A DNA stretch of 64,000 bases. It comes from an uncultured Clostridia bacterium. Lineage in GTDB: Bacteria > Bacillota > Clostridia > TANB77 > CAG-508. The DNA lies in contig CASYFC010000001.1 of assembly GCA_949482135.1 (NCBI GenBank), forward strand, positions 310,001-374,000, read 5' to 3'. Below, in pieces: positions 41,874 through 51,106 of this stretch (positions are counted from its first letter, which is position 1; each line of letters opens with the position of its first letter). Made by a program: the position numbers and the translations under genes. Below the pieces are notes generated by a model. The model was not told the DNA's origin. It searched no databases and saw nothing but the letters and a program-made list of their open reading frames with translations.

Positions 41874-43505
41874 CTATAATTCCCAATCATCCCAAAGTTT
41901 TTTTGAAGGTCTTGTTATTTCTCTAACCTTTTTTATGTGGGAATCATTAAATTCTTTATTTTGTAGTGCTAAACATATTTTTCTTCTTGTTTCTCGTTTT
42001 TCTGGCAAATTTTCTATATCATCTTTTAATAAACATACTTCATAATCAAGTGTTCTTTTGGTTTCATAAGAACATGTTCTATCTCTCCTATATACATCTA
42101 ATATTTTTTCTTCTGATTTTATCCTTTGTTCCTTTTTTTCTGGTAAAATTTGCGGTCTAGAAAAATATTCTATAATTTCTTGTTTTCTTTCATTGATTCT
42201 TTGACTTATTAAATCATCAGTTAATAAGTTATCCGTATTACTCCTTAAATATCTACTTAATGACTTTTTACTATTATCAGAATAATCTACACCAACCTGA
42301 TGTTCAAGATATTCATTTAATAAATCTATCTTTTCTCTTGGATATAAATTTTTCCCAATTTCTGACATTAGTTCATCATCTAAAAATCCAATCTTATGTA
42401 AAAAAGTTAAATCTTCATACATTAGTAATTCTTCTTGTCTATCCTTTACTTCTTTAGCTATTATGTTTCCAATTATTTCTGTTCTACTTTCTATAGAAAG
42501 ATTTTCTCTTATTCCATCTTTAAAATACATATCTGCAATAATAGTAGAACTATTTTTTTCCATTTTTTCTCTAATTTCATCTGTTATATCAACTTTTGCC
42601 GATTGTTCATTTTCTAGAAGTTGTCTTCTTGATTCTGCATAGAATATTGGAAATCTAGAATCAATATCTTGTTTTTCACATTCTCTAAAAAATTCTTTAT
42701 ATATTTGATCTATAGCTTCTGAATGTGTTTTTAAATACTCTGATAATTTACTTCTATTTTCAATACTTAACACAGTATCTGATAACATATCTTGTAAGTA
42801 TTCTTCTCTTTCTTCTTCATCTAAATCATCATAAGAATTTAATATTCTATCTATTGAAACAATTCCTTCTGCTCCAATTTGACTTGAAATTTCTGTATGA
42901 TGATATAAAAAAGTATTTATGCTCTTACTAAAAATATTTAATCTTGATTGTGTATAACTTGTAAATCTATTAGCAACATTTTCATCAGCAAGTCCCATCC
43001 AACCATCTAAAATTCCTGTAAGAAAAGGAGGTGTTCCACATCCATCTACTATTTCTGGATTTTCTTCTGCAATTTGCCTTAATATTTCTATATGTTTTCT
43101 ATAAGCTTGTGTATTTGAACCAATTACAATAGAATCATTTCTATTTATTTGTTCAGTTGCATATTTCAGTTCAAATGGCAAATTTCGAAAATCGCATTCA
43201 GAAATAAATTTACTTACAATTATTCCTACTTTATCTGGTTGAGCATTAATATATATTCTATGTTCTGTAGGAAAAAAGTCGGAAAACTTTCTCATAACAT
43301 GCCAAATATTCATATATTCTGCTCTTGTGAATCTAGAATTATTCTTTACTTCTTGAACATTTCCTTCTTTTTTTCCATCTTGATAATATGTAACTACTTT
43401 TGAATAAAATTCACCATAATCCTTTGAACTTAGAAAAATATCAAGTAGTTTTAGATAGTTTTCCATACTATATGGATTGGAAATTAATTCAAATATTTCT
43501 TCCAT
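41874..43505 (-). CDS. Uncharacterised protein (543 aa), HopA1-like N-terminal region
   Basis: No signal or membrane helix. Residues about 80-192 resemble the HopA1 effector family: RIYINAQPDKV, LPFELKYATEQINRNDSIVI (FxLK...RxDS), GTPPFLTGILDGWMGLADE and SYTQSRLNIF occur in the expected order, but this is judgement by eye and needs profile confirmation. In HopA1-like proteins the domain is linked to phosphothreonine-lyase-like activity in some lineages. Residues 200-543 are helical and charged (REEYLQDML, KRTLDYEVCLLKDDIENL), with no recognised domain. Ribosome binding site AAGGAGAA. It follows the small-partner gene by 9 nt in a five-gene module with a transglutaminase. Confidence 0.6.
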   Translation of the reverse strand: MEEIFELISNPYSMENYLKLLDIFLSSKDYGEFYSKVVTYYQDGKKEGNVQEVKNNSRFTRAEYMNIWHVMRKFSDFFPTEHRIYINAQPDKVGIIVSKFISECDFRNLPFELKYATEQINRNDSIVIGSNTQAYRKHIEILRQIAEENPEIVDGCGTPPFLTGILDGWMGLADENVANRFTSYTQSRLNIFSKSINTFLYHHTEISSQIGAEGIVSIDRILNSYDDLDEEEREEYLQDMLSDTVLSIENRSKLSEYLKTHSEAIDQIYKEFFRECEKQDIDSRFPIFYAESRRQLLENEQSAKVDITDEIREKMEKNSSTIIADMYFKDGIRENLSIESRTEIIGNIIAKEVKDRQEELLMYEDLTFLHKIGFLDDELMSEIGKNLYPREKIDLLNEYLEHQVGVDYSDNSKKSLSRYLRSNTDNLLTDDLISQRINERKQEIIEYFSRPQILPEKKEQRIKSEEKILDVYRRDRTCSYETKRTLDYEVCLLKDDIENLPEKRETRRKICLALQNKEFNDSHIKKVREITRPSKKLWDDWEL

Positions 43506-43514
43506 AATTTCTCC

Positions 43515-43940
43515 TTAGTTAATAAAAAAACTCATTACTTTCTTTATAAGTATCTTAATTTTACTTTCTTTATATACTACTAAATCCTGTGCTTCAATAT
43601 TTTTATCTAGTTGTATATAATTTTCATTTGTTGTTTTTACATATATTTCAGTTGAAAACATCTTATCTACATTTTCATTTTCATTAAGCATATCTATGAA
43701 TTTTTCTTTTTGTTTTTGATTTGCAAAATACTTATAATTTAATATTTGAAGAAATGCCTTTGTTTCATCTTTTAAATGTTGCATAGCTAACGGCTTATCT
43801 GTAGTTAAATTCACTTTATAAAATAATGCCTTATTTTCTTTAAAAAAGTTAATTGTTGCCTCTGGTATTTTTTTCTTATCTTCTGGATTTAAATTAGCTA
43901 AAATAAAATCTACTTCAGAGCAAGCTTCTGAAAATTCCAT
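43515..43940 (-). CDS. Small partner protein, paralogue C
   Basis: 141 residues. It matches paralogues A (7974-8414) and B (25244-25756): FSEACSEVDFILANLNPEDK, KKIPEATINFFKENKALFYK, then LKDETKAFLQILNYKYF. Its tail is the amphipathic basic VVYKESKIKILIKKVMSFF, nearly the same as the tail of paralogue A. The IYR-Y element is replaced by LNYKYF. No known domain. It is flanked by the transglutaminase (16 nt upstream) and the HopA1-like gene (9 nt downstream), the only locus where two large proteins surround it. GAAAGGAA precedes the ATG. Confidence 0.7.
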   Translation of the reverse strand: MEFSEACSEVDFILANLNPEDKKKIPEATINFFKENKALFYKVNLTTDKPLAMQHLKDETKAFLQILNYKYFANQKQKEKFIDMLNENENVDKMFSTEIYVKTTNENYIQLDKNIEAQDLVVYKESKIKILIKKVMSFFIN

Positions 43941-43956
43941 TTAAATATTCCTTTCT

Positions 43957-45324
43957 TTATCTTTCACTTATATCATCTCTTCCTTCTTGGTTTTGTTTAG
44001 TTTTTGATGATAACTTTTCTTTCGTTTTTTCTTTAATCCATTGTATTGCCTTTGAAATAATTCCTTTTTTCTTCTCTGCTGGTAACTCTGCTCCTAAAAA
44101 TTCATCTGCATAAAAAAATTTATTTTTATCATCTAAAATAACAGTTTTATTTGATTCTATTTCTTCAATATTACGACTAGTAACCGTACTTATCATTAGT
44201 TGCATTGCATTTACAGGTAATATAGCATAATTACTTAAATTTGCTCTAGCGTTATTAGTTCTTGTAAAGCCAATATCATTACCTTGAATAATATATCTTT
44301 TTAAGGCATTTATTGTATGTTCTGTTCCATAAGCTTTAGATGTTTCATTAATAGAATTTTCTAGTACTCTACCTAATGTATTTTGATTATATCCTTTATA
44401 GTTTTGTTCTACAAAAGATTTTGATATTAGATGTAGCATATCATCTTTAGAAACAAATTGTTCAATTTGTGTTCTAGCATCTCCTTGTCTTGTAAAACAT
44501 ACTGCATCTCCAGTTGTTATATATTTTTCAATTGCTTTTTCTACTTGTGTTCTTGCAACAGTAGTTCCATATTCTTTTTGAAATTTTAAATATGTTTGCT
44601 CTATAGCAAGTTGAATTATGTTCATTTGCTGTTCTTGTGTAACTCCATTCTTTTGCCTATTATTTAAATTTGTATTTATAGAATTTATTTGTTCTTTAGA
44701 ATAGGTTACATATCTATATCTTCTTTCATCTGAATCTATTTCATGTCTTTCAAAAAATCTATGGTCATCACCAAAGTATTGTAATTGTGTATCACCTCTT
44801 CTAAGATTTACAGAATCCCACGTTAAATCCACAGCAAAAGATTGTCCATTTATAGTAAGTACATTCCATGCATGTTTTTCAGATTTAGTTCTATTAGGAG
44901 TATATCCAATTCCCCTTACATAATCACATTCAATTCCTTGTCTATCCATCATTTCTTTATATAATAATGAATATCCTGCGCAAATTGATTTCTTATCTAG
45001 AATTCCAGTTAAGCTAGATGGTCTTTGAGTTGCATAGTCATCTTTATTATGATTGTATTCTATTCTTTTTCCCAAAACTTCATAAATATATTTTGCTCTT
45101 TGAAATTCATTCCATTCTTTAGGAATAGAATCTTCAATTATTTTCATTTGATTAATTATTTGCTTTATTTCTCTTCCTGTATAAGTAGTTCTCCTTTTGT
45201 ATCTTTCATCATTATATTTGGGCTTGCCTTTCATTCCACCTTGAACACAGACTTGTTCATCATCTCGTATTTTAGATAGATTATATCTTCTTTCTAACTC
45301 TCTTGTGTTAGCAACAACTATCAT
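43957..45324 (-). CDS. Transglutaminase-like protein with an internal duplicated domain
   Basis: 455 residues, no signal peptide, so probably cytosolic. The transglutaminase/protease-like core (about 55-175) carries Cys115 in DKKSICAGYSLLYKEMM, His151 in EKHAWNVLTING and Asp166 in AVDLTWDS, the full triad. Two similar segments, about 240-300 and 321-381, follow. Each ends with a G(D/N)xxxFTRxxxAR motif (GDAVCFTRQGDAR, GNDIGFTRTNNAR). The C-terminus is a basic helix (AIQWIKEKTKEKLSS) and a disordered end. Activity may be peptide cleavage, deamidation or cross-linking. Ribosome binding site TAGGAGAG. It follows the LRR gene by 11 nt. Confidence 0.82.
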   Translation of the reverse strand: MIVVANTRELERRYNLSKIRDDEQVCVQGGMKGKPKYNDERYKRRTTYTGREIKQIINQMKIIEDSIPKEWNEFQRAKYIYEVLGKRIEYNHNKDDYATQRPSSLTGILDKKSICAGYSLLYKEMMDRQGIECDYVRGIGYTPNRTKSEKHAWNVLTINGQSFAVDLTWDSVNLRRGDTQLQYFGDDHRFFERHEIDSDERRYRYVTYSKEQINSINTNLNNRQKNGVTQEQQMNIIQLAIEQTYLKFQKEYGTTVARTQVEKAIEKYITTGDAVCFTRQGDARTQIEQFVSKDDMLHLISKSFVEQNYKGYNQNTLGRVLENSINETSKAYGTEHTINALKRYIIQGNDIGFTRTNNARANLSNYAILPVNAMQLMISTVTSRNIEEIESNKTVILDDKNKFFYADEFLGAELPAEKKKGIISKAIQWIKEKTKEKLSSKTKQNQEGRDDISER

Positions 45325-45335
45325 ATATTACTCTC

Positions 45336-46049
45336 CTAATATTCATATATATCATTTAATAATACTTTTATATTTTTTGCTTTTATTGTTTTTAGTTCAT
45401 CTTCCCAATTATCAGCTTCTATTCTATCAACAGATACTGTTTTTAAATTTCCATATTTTGAAAAAATATTTAAATCTAAATTTTCTAAGTTTTCGATTGA
45501 TAAATATTCGATTGGCAATGAAAAATTAATTTTTGATAGTGAAAAGTTTTTAATGTTTTTTATAAATAATCTTTTTAAATTTTTAAAACTTTGTAAAAAT
45601 TCAAAATTATCAATTTCCACATTAATAAGCTGAAGTTCTTCTAATTTTGATAAATTAATTATGTCTTCAAAATTATCTACTTCCGTATTATTTAGTGTTA
45701 AATAAATAGAATTATTTAATTTTTTTATATCTTTTAATTGACAATTAATAAATTCTAATTTTTCTATATTATTAATTTTTTCTATTTTTTCAGGTGTTAG
45801 TCCTAAATTTCTTACTGAAATTTTAACTAAGTTTTTAAATAATTCTATTTCTTCAAAATAAACTTTGTTATATTGACCAACTATATTTTGAGAATCTAAA
45901 ATTATTTCATTTATACAATCTAAATCTTCAAGTTTAAATTCTATTTTATTCAATTTAAATTGTATAAGATTTTTTAATTCTATGTTTTTAATTAACTCAC
46001 TTGTATCATTTATAATAGAAACTTCCATCGTATTATCAAGATTTTCCAT
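45336..46049 (-). CDS. Leucine-rich-repeat-like protein (237 aa)
   Basis: Residues 20-225 show irregular leucine-rich repeats of about 22 residues: LEKLEFINCQLKDIKKL, SIYLTLNNTEVDNFEDIINL, LEELQLINVEIDNFEFLQSF, LKRLFIKNIKNFSLSKI, IEYLSIENLENLDLNIFSKY. No signal peptide, so probably a cytosolic binding protein. First gene of the module with the transglutaminase and small partner C; an LRR may select the target of the enzymes (inference). The start is the ATG after AAAGGAGAA; six upstream codons are not needed. Confidence 0.75.
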   Translation of the reverse strand: MENLDNTMEVSIINDTSELIKNIELKNLIQFKLNKIEFKLEDLDCINEIILDSQNIVGQYNKVYFEEIELFKNLVKISVRNLGLTPEKIEKINNIEKLEFINCQLKDIKKLNNSIYLTLNNTEVDNFEDIINLSKLEELQLINVEIDNFEFLQSFKNLKRLFIKNIKNFSLSKINFSLPIEYLSIENLENLDLNIFSKYGNLKTVSVDRIEADNWEDELKTIKAKNIKVLLNDIYEY

Positions 46050-46198
46050 ATTTTCTCCTTTGCTCATTAATACTTATGATTACATATAATTATCTTAATT
46101 TATTATATCATTTAATTATTATTTTTTAATAAAGTTTTACAATCTTTATTAAAATGTAACTTTTTAGTAATGTAATTAAATTAAAAGTATATTTATAA

Positions 46199-46227
46199 TT
46201 GACTGTTTACATAAATGATAGTATAAT
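46199..46227 (+). promoter_or_regulatory. Promoter of the M20 peptidase gene
   Basis: TTGACT (46199-46204), 17-base spacer, TATAAT (46222-46227). Confidence 0.8.
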
Positions 46228-46278
46228 TTACTCATACTCTAAGGCATTTGCCTAATTTATAGAATAGGAGAATATATA

Positions 46279-47592
46279 ATGAACATCAATTGGAATAATC
46301 TTTCAGAAATTCGGAAACTTATTAAGCAGTATTGTATTCGGCTTCTAGCTATTAGCAGTGTAAATTCAGATTCTACTGGAATACAAAATGTTTTTAATGA
46401 ATTGGAAAACATTTGTAAAGAACTGAATTTTTTCTATGACAAACAAGCTGATGGATTAGTTATGAGAATATCTAATAATCCCTTAAACTTCCATCGTTCT
46501 TGCAGATTAGCATTAGTTTGTCATATTGATACTGTTGATTATGACAAATCTAAATGGCTTTATAATCCTTTGGGTGAAATTTCAAATGATAGAATTTATG
46601 GTAGAGGTATTATAGACGATAAGGGAGCTCTTGTTTTAGCTCTTATTGCTGCTAAAACTTATGAAAAAAGCTATAATAAACCATGGATTATAATTGTAGG
46701 ATCTTCTGAAGAAGGAATTTGGATTGATATGGAAAAATACCATCAGGAAAATCATCCTATTCCAGATTATGCAACTACAATTGATGGAGATGGAATTCAA
46801 TTTGGATCTCGTGGATATTCTGATATTAAATTTGTCTTTAAAAGTACATCTTCTAGTCAAGTTCTTATAAAAAGTATAGATATTCCTGGAAGTGCAACAA
46901 ACATTGTACCAGGATTTGCAACAGCAACTTTGTCTAATGGCAGTATCATAAGTAAAACTGGAAAAGCTTGTCATTCATCAATTCCTCATAGTGGAAAAAA
47001 TGCTTTAACACTTCTTACTCAAGAATTGTCAGAAATTTTCAAAAATCAATTTCCTACTTTTCTCGAATTAATGAATGATATTAAAGATTGTACATTACCT
47101 GATTTTAAATTAATTGATACACTTCATTCTATCCATGGAATTACAATTCTACCAACCTGTGTATGTCCTACTACTTGCCAAGTTGAAAATGGCTTATTAA
47201 CTGTAAATTTGAATTTTAGGATTTCTCTTGGTGTAAAAAAATCTGATTTTTTAAGTTTAATTTCCAATTTATCTAATAGATACAATGCCAATATTCAAAT
47301 TGTAAAGTTGACTATGCCAAATTTTATCAATCCCAATTCAGCAATGATTAAATCTCAGCTTAAGGCTTATGAAGAAATTATTGGAAAAAAATCAAAAGCA
47401 ACTATTGCTCCTGGAATAGGATACAATGCAGCTTTTAAAGCCAAGTATGGTTGCAACATTTTCGGACCTCGGTTTGCAGTTTGTGATGATGAAGAAGATT
47501 TGTGCCACTCTGATGATGAAAGTCGCTGTATTGATGATTTATTAAAATTTTACCAAATGCTTTGCATATTTATGAAAGATTTTCTTTCATAA
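46279..47592 (+). CDS. M20-family metallopeptidase (dipeptidase/deacylase-like)
   Basis: 437 residues. Zn ligands and catalytic groups are visible: LALVCHIDTVDYD (His plus Asp), GRGIIDDKGALVLALIAA (bridging Asp), GSSEEGIW (catalytic Glu and ligand Glu) and CHSDDE near the C-terminus (His). The dimerisation domain lies about 190-310 (GKACHSSIPHSGKNALTLL). Similar to PepV/ArgE/DapE dipeptidases and amidohydrolases; substrate not fixed. It reads opposite to the module before it, with its own promoter and a terminator after it. Ribosome binding site TAGGAGAA. Codon use is slightly more GC-rich than in its neighbours. Confidence 0.88.
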   Translation: MNINWNNLSEIRKLIKQYCIRLLAISSVNSDSTGIQNVFNELENICKELNFFYDKQADGLVMRISNNPLNFHRSCRLALVCHIDTVDYDKSKWLYNPLGEISNDRIYGRGIIDDKGALVLALIAAKTYEKSYNKPWIIIVGSSEEGIWIDMEKYHQENHPIPDYATTIDGDGIQFGSRGYSDIKFVFKSTSSSQVLIKSIDIPGSATNIVPGFATATLSNGSIISKTGKACHSSIPHSGKNALTLLTQELSEIFKNQFPTFLELMNDIKDCTLPDFKLIDTLHSIHGITILPTCVCPTTCQVENGLLTVNLNFRISLGVKKSDFLSLISNLSNRYNANIQIVKLTMPNFINPNSAMIKSQLKAYEEIIGKKSKATIAPGIGYNAAFKAKYGCNIFGPRFAVCDDEEDLCHSDDESRCIDDLLKFYQMLCIFMKDFLS

Positions 47593-47626
47593 ATTATTCC
47601 AAAACTATAATACAATAACTATAGTG

Positions 47627-47661
47627 CAAAACCGTTTCTTTCAAAAGAAGAAACGGTTTTT
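47627..47661. terminator. Terminator after the M20 peptidase
   Basis: AAACCGTTTCTT pairs with AAGAAACGGTTT around a 7-base loop, followed by T-rich sequence. Confidence 0.9.
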
Positions 47662-47669
47662 TCATATAA

Positions 47670-47698
47670 TTGATGTTTCCATAAATTTGTGATATAAT
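47670..47698 (+). promoter_or_regulatory. Promoter of the CPBP protease gene
   Basis: TTGATG (47670-47675), 17-base spacer, TATAAT (47693-47698). Confidence 0.75.
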
Positions 47699-47792
47699 TA
47701 TATAAATGACTTGTATTATAAGTCCTATATAGAAACTTGAAAACCAATTAGTTATGAAGTTAAGTTTTACCAAAAAGCAGGAGGAGCAATTA

Positions 47793-48467
47793 ATGAGCGA
47801 AAAAAAATCACGGTTCTTTACACGTTTAGAAACATTCAAAGCAATGGATGTTGCGGCATTTATATTCTATTTTCTTTTCATCTTTACATCAATAAAAACT
47901 AATTTGCCGCTGTTATTACAAATTCCTATTACTATTATACAATTTCTCATTTTTATAGTATTTTATATTATTTTTCTGTCAAACTTATGCAATAAGATCA
48001 CTAATAATATAGATACTCTATTTAATAAAATATGGGAAAAGATCAAAAAAATAGTAAAAGAAATTCTTATGTACATACCATTTTCTTTGCTTTCATCATT
48101 TATCTTATCTTTTATAGTAGTGGGAGAATCTAACAATCAAACAAGTGTTGTAGGAGCATTTAATCAATCACCTATTTTTTATGCAATAATTATAGTAATT
48201 ATTGGTCCAATGTTAGAAGAATTTATTTTTCGGTATTTACCTTACAGATTTATAAAAAACAAAACATTATATGTCATTATTTCTTCATTAATTTTTGCTT
48301 GGATGCATGTTTTTGACGATCCTAAAGCATTTTATTATATATTGGCATATCTTCCCGATTCTCTTTATTTTGGATATCGATATTACAAAACAAAAGACTT
48401 GGCAGTAACATTTTCTATACACAGTTTTGGAAACCTTGTTGCAGTCATTTTAATTGCATTTTTCTGA
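47793..48467 (+). CDS. CPBP-family intramembrane glutamic endopeptidase
   Basis: 224 residues with about six membrane helices. Motif 1 is EEFIFRYLPYRF (EExxxR), motif 2 FAWMHVFDD (FxxxH), and motif 3 HSFGNLVAV (HxxxN/D type). These are the catalytic Glu and metal-binding-like residues of CPBP (Abi/CAAX) proteases. In bacteria they act in bacteriocin immunity, peptide maturation or signalling. Ribosome binding site GGAGGAG. A single gene between two terminators; no bacteriocin gene is visible nearby. The start was taken at the ATG after the ribosome binding site rather than an ATG 13 codons upstream. Confidence 0.88.
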   Translation: MSEKKSRFFTRLETFKAMDVAAFIFYFLFIFTSIKTNLPLLLQIPITIIQFLIFIVFYIIFLSNLCNKITNNIDTLFNKIWEKIKKIVKEILMYIPFSLLSSFILSFIVVGESNNQTSVVGAFNQSPIFYAIIIVIIGPMLEEFIFRYLPYRFIKNKTLYVIISSLIFAWMHVFDDPKAFYYILAYLPDSLYFGYRYYKTKDLAVTFSIHSFGNLVAVILIAFF

Positions 48468-48487
48468 CAAGACCTGATTAATAGGTA

Positions 48488-48522
48488 CAAACAGGAGGCA
48501 GCTAATAGCTGCCTCCTGTTTG
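48488..48522. terminator. Strong bidirectional terminator between CPBP and queH
   Basis: Near-perfect palindrome AAACAGGAGGCAGCT / AGCTGCCTCCTGTTT with A/T flanks. Confidence 0.85.
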
Positions 48523-48533
48523 TTAATAATTAT

Positions 48534-49097
48534 TTATGTATTGAATTTCTTTTTATCTTTCTCTATTTTTTTAGAATATCTTTCCTCCTCTGAAAAAACA
48601 CATCCACAATATTTTTGCATATAAAGTCCAAGTTCACGAGCTTTATTTTGTCCTTCTCTAAATCCTGGTCTAAAATCTCTATATAAAAATTTTATATCAT
48701 ATTTTTCAGACATTTCTTCACAAACTTTTTTTAGTTCTTCATGTTTTTGATATGGACTTACAAAAAGAGTGCTTGTAAAACAATCAAATCCATTTTCTTT
48801 TGCATATTTAGCTGTTTGCTCTATTCTTACTCTATAACAATACTCTACACATCTATTATCTAAATCGTTTATTACTTCTTTGCAAAATTCTCTTAGACCA
48901 TAGTTCTCATCAATAATTAATTCTAAATTAATCATTTCAGCATATTGAATTAAGGTATCTCTTCTTGTTTTGTATTCTATGTATGGATGAATATTAGGAT
49001 TAAACCAGTATGAAACAGGCTCTATTCCTTCTTTTCTTAGATAATCTATACAATATACGCTACATGGTGCGCAACAAGTATGCATTAATAATTTCAT
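48534..49097 (-). CDS. queH: Epoxyqueuosine reductase QueH
   Basis: 187 residues. HTCCAPCSVYC near the N-terminus holds the vicinal Cys pair. WFNPNIHPYIEYKTRRD is the substrate-binding segment, DNRCVEYCYRVRIEQTAKYA gives the Cys-x3-Cys-Tyr-Arg block, and YCGCVFSEEERY supplies the C-terminal Fe-S cysteines. QueH reduces epoxyqueuosine to queuosine in tRNA and replaces QueG in many Firmicutes. The start is the ATG after TAGGAGG; an upstream ATG overlaps the preceding gene. Last gene of the run that includes ruvB. Confidence 0.92.
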   Translation of the reverse strand: MKLLMHTCCAPCSVYCIDYLRKEGIEPVSYWFNPNIHPYIEYKTRRDTLIQYAEMINLELIIDENYGLREFCKEVINDLDNRCVEYCYRVRIEQTAKYAKENGFDCFTSTLFVSPYQKHEELKKVCEEMSEKYDIKFLYRDFRPGFREGQNKARELGLYMQKYCGCVFSEEERYSKKIEKDKKKFNT

Positions 49098-49105
49098 TTT
49101 TCCTC

Positions 49106-51085
49106 CTATTCCCAAAAACATATTGTATATTTAGTTTTATAATATATATTGGCTGAATAATTTTTCATGTTTTCTTTTTCTGAAACTATTCCAGAAAGTA
49201 TTCCAATTAAAAAAGTAAAAATTGTAATTACTCCAAATGCTTTTTTCAATATACTTTTAGTTTCATCACTTTTAAAACTATTAAATAAAATTATAAATAT
49301 TAAAATTCCAGACAAAATAAACATCCAAGCATAATCTATTAAATATCTTTGATTACTTCCTGCCATCATAATACTTAATATTGCAATTAATGTTCCAACT
49401 ATTACTAAAGAATTTATTATAATTTTTAATTCTTTATTTTCAGTTTTTTTGTTTGCTTTTATTATAAAAAAGTTCATAAAACATATTGGTGCTATAATAA
49501 ACACCCCACCTATCATGTTTTCTATATAATAATATCCATAAAATTCTAGTAATTTATTATGATTTATTATAAAAGGAAAATCTGATATAAAGTTTGGAAT
49601 GCTAAATATATTAGCAATTATTCCAGTTGGAATTGCAAATATTCTACTTTTTAAAGCTCCTATATTTATAACTGTTAATTGATATTTGCTTCCAAATTCA
49701 AATGGATTTTCAAATCTTGCATAATTATATAACATTAATAATATTCCAACAGTAATATATGGAATTCCACAAGAAATTAATAATTTTAGTAACAGTTTTT
49801 TATCTGATTTGAATTTTTTTATATTTTCTACTAATAATTGAATTAGATAAGGTAATATTAAAAGTGATGCAAGTAAAGCTGTTGGTCTACAAGCTACTGA
49901 TAAAGCAAGCCATAAAGAACCCCAAAATATATTTATATATCTTTTATTTTCTTTTTCTACTGCACTTAATATGAAATTTATTCCTAAAAGTACACATGCT
50001 AAAGCAGATAATACCGCAAGTTCATAAAATCTAGACATACCATCTGCATATAATATTAATGATCCAGAACAAAGCATTATTAAAGAACATACCACAAATT
50101 TAAATGGTATTTTAGGAAAATATCTATTTATAATTTTTAAAAGAATTTCTTTTATCAAAATAAATATAAACATAGATATTATGAATGTAACAATTGCCAT
50201 ATCTAAATATTTTTTTGTAATTATATAATATGGTAAGAAAAATATTAGTAATGGTAATATACCAAAATATACATAGTAATTTCCTTTATAATATGCCATA
50301 TCCCATAAATAATCTTTTCCTCTTTCAAGTTTGCTTCTTTCTAAATCATCATATGGGTTTTCTAAATCCATAAGTTCCTCACTTGGTTTAATTTCAAGCG
50401 CCAAAGAACCATGATAGATACTGTTTACAAATTTTTCATTATATATTCTATAATCATCTGGCTCTATTGAATTTTGATTTATAAAAATAGCAATTACAAA
50501 GAATATAGCAATTATAAAAAGCAATATAAGTTCTTGAGTTAAATTTTTAGGAGAATATTCTTTATTTAAATTTTCTTCATATTTCCAAAAAAATCTCACA
50601 ATTAATATTCCCAAAACAATAAAAAATCTAATCATATTAAATTCAAAAGGAATTTTTTCGTTAATAACAATGTTATCTAGGCAATTATTTTCATAAATAT
50701 CTTTATCTATTTCAATTTCAATACCATTTACCTTACCCGATAAATATAATGGCATATATTTTGATTTTTCATTTTCGGGAATATAAATTTTAGAATCTAA
50801 TCTTCTATAATCTGAACTTGTTTCATCTGAAAAGGAAATTCTATACTCTCTCGCATTATCTACATTTTTATTAAAGTTTACTTTTACTGTTACTAATTCT
50901 GTGTTTATCTTATCAATTTTTAAAATAACTTTTGATCCTTGATATTTTATACTTTCAAATTGATTAAATTCTCTTTTTTCGAAATTTCCTAATAAAACGC
51001 GATAAGAAGTAATGTTAAAAACAATTACTTCTAAAAATAACGCGATTATTAAATTAATTAAAATTTTTGAACAATTTCTTTTCAT
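49106..51085 (-). CDS. Large multi-pass membrane protein, glycosyltransferase-like (GT-C fold suspected)
   Basis: 659 residues. N-terminal hydrophobic anchor (ILINLIIALFLEVIVFN), an extracytoplasmic segment of about 110 residues (INTELVTVKVNFNKN), then roughly ten membrane helices. Between TM2 and TM3 a loop contains EPDDYRIYNEKFVNSIYHG and DYLWDMAYYKGNYYVYFG, reminiscent of the acidic first loop of GT-C glycosyltransferases that use polyprenyl-phosphate sugars. The membrane section ends MMAGSNQRYLIDYAWMF. No acceptor or sugar can be named. No clear Shine-Dalgarno is seen. The next gene upstream is a UGM-like flavoprotein, so cell-envelope glycan assembly is plausible. Confidence 0.6.
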   Translation of the reverse strand: MKRNCSKILINLIIALFLEVIVFNITSYRVLLGNFEKREFNQFESIKYQGSKVILKIDKINTELVTVKVNFNKNVDNAREYRISFSDETSSDYRRLDSKIYIPENEKSKYMPLYLSGKVNGIEIEIDKDIYENNCLDNIVINEKIPFEFNMIRFFIVLGILIVRFFWKYEENLNKEYSPKNLTQELILLFIIAIFFVIAIFINQNSIEPDDYRIYNEKFVNSIYHGSLALEIKPSEELMDLENPYDDLERSKLERGKDYLWDMAYYKGNYYVYFGILPLLIFFLPYYIITKKYLDMAIVTFIISMFIFILIKEILLKIINRYFPKIPFKFVVCSLIMLCSGSLILYADGMSRFYELAVLSALACVLLGINFILSAVEKENKRYINIFWGSLWLALSVACRPTALLASLLILPYLIQLLVENIKKFKSDKKLLLKLLISCGIPYITVGILLMLYNYARFENPFEFGSKYQLTVINIGALKSRIFAIPTGIIANIFSIPNFISDFPFIINHNKLLEFYGYYYIENMIGGVFIIAPICFMNFFIIKANKKTENKELKIIINSLVIVGTLIAILSIMMAGSNQRYLIDYAWMFILSGILIFIILFNSFKSDETKSILKKAFGVITIFTFLIGILSGIVSEKENMKNYSANIYYKTKYTICFWE

Positions 51086-51106
51086 TTACAAATTTATACA
51101 ACAAAA

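Noticed and set aside
41723..41926. Small plus-strand open frame over the rhomboid start
   Set aside because: Antisense to the rhomboid and HopA1-like genes; no start signals.
46636..46974. Cys/Ser-rich open frame on the minus strand
   Set aside because: Antisense to the M20 peptidase; composition is that expected of the complementary strand of a coding region.
47594..47839. Minus-strand open frame between M20 and CPBP genes
   Set aside because: It crosses a terminator, a promoter and the start of CPBP; no ribosome binding site.
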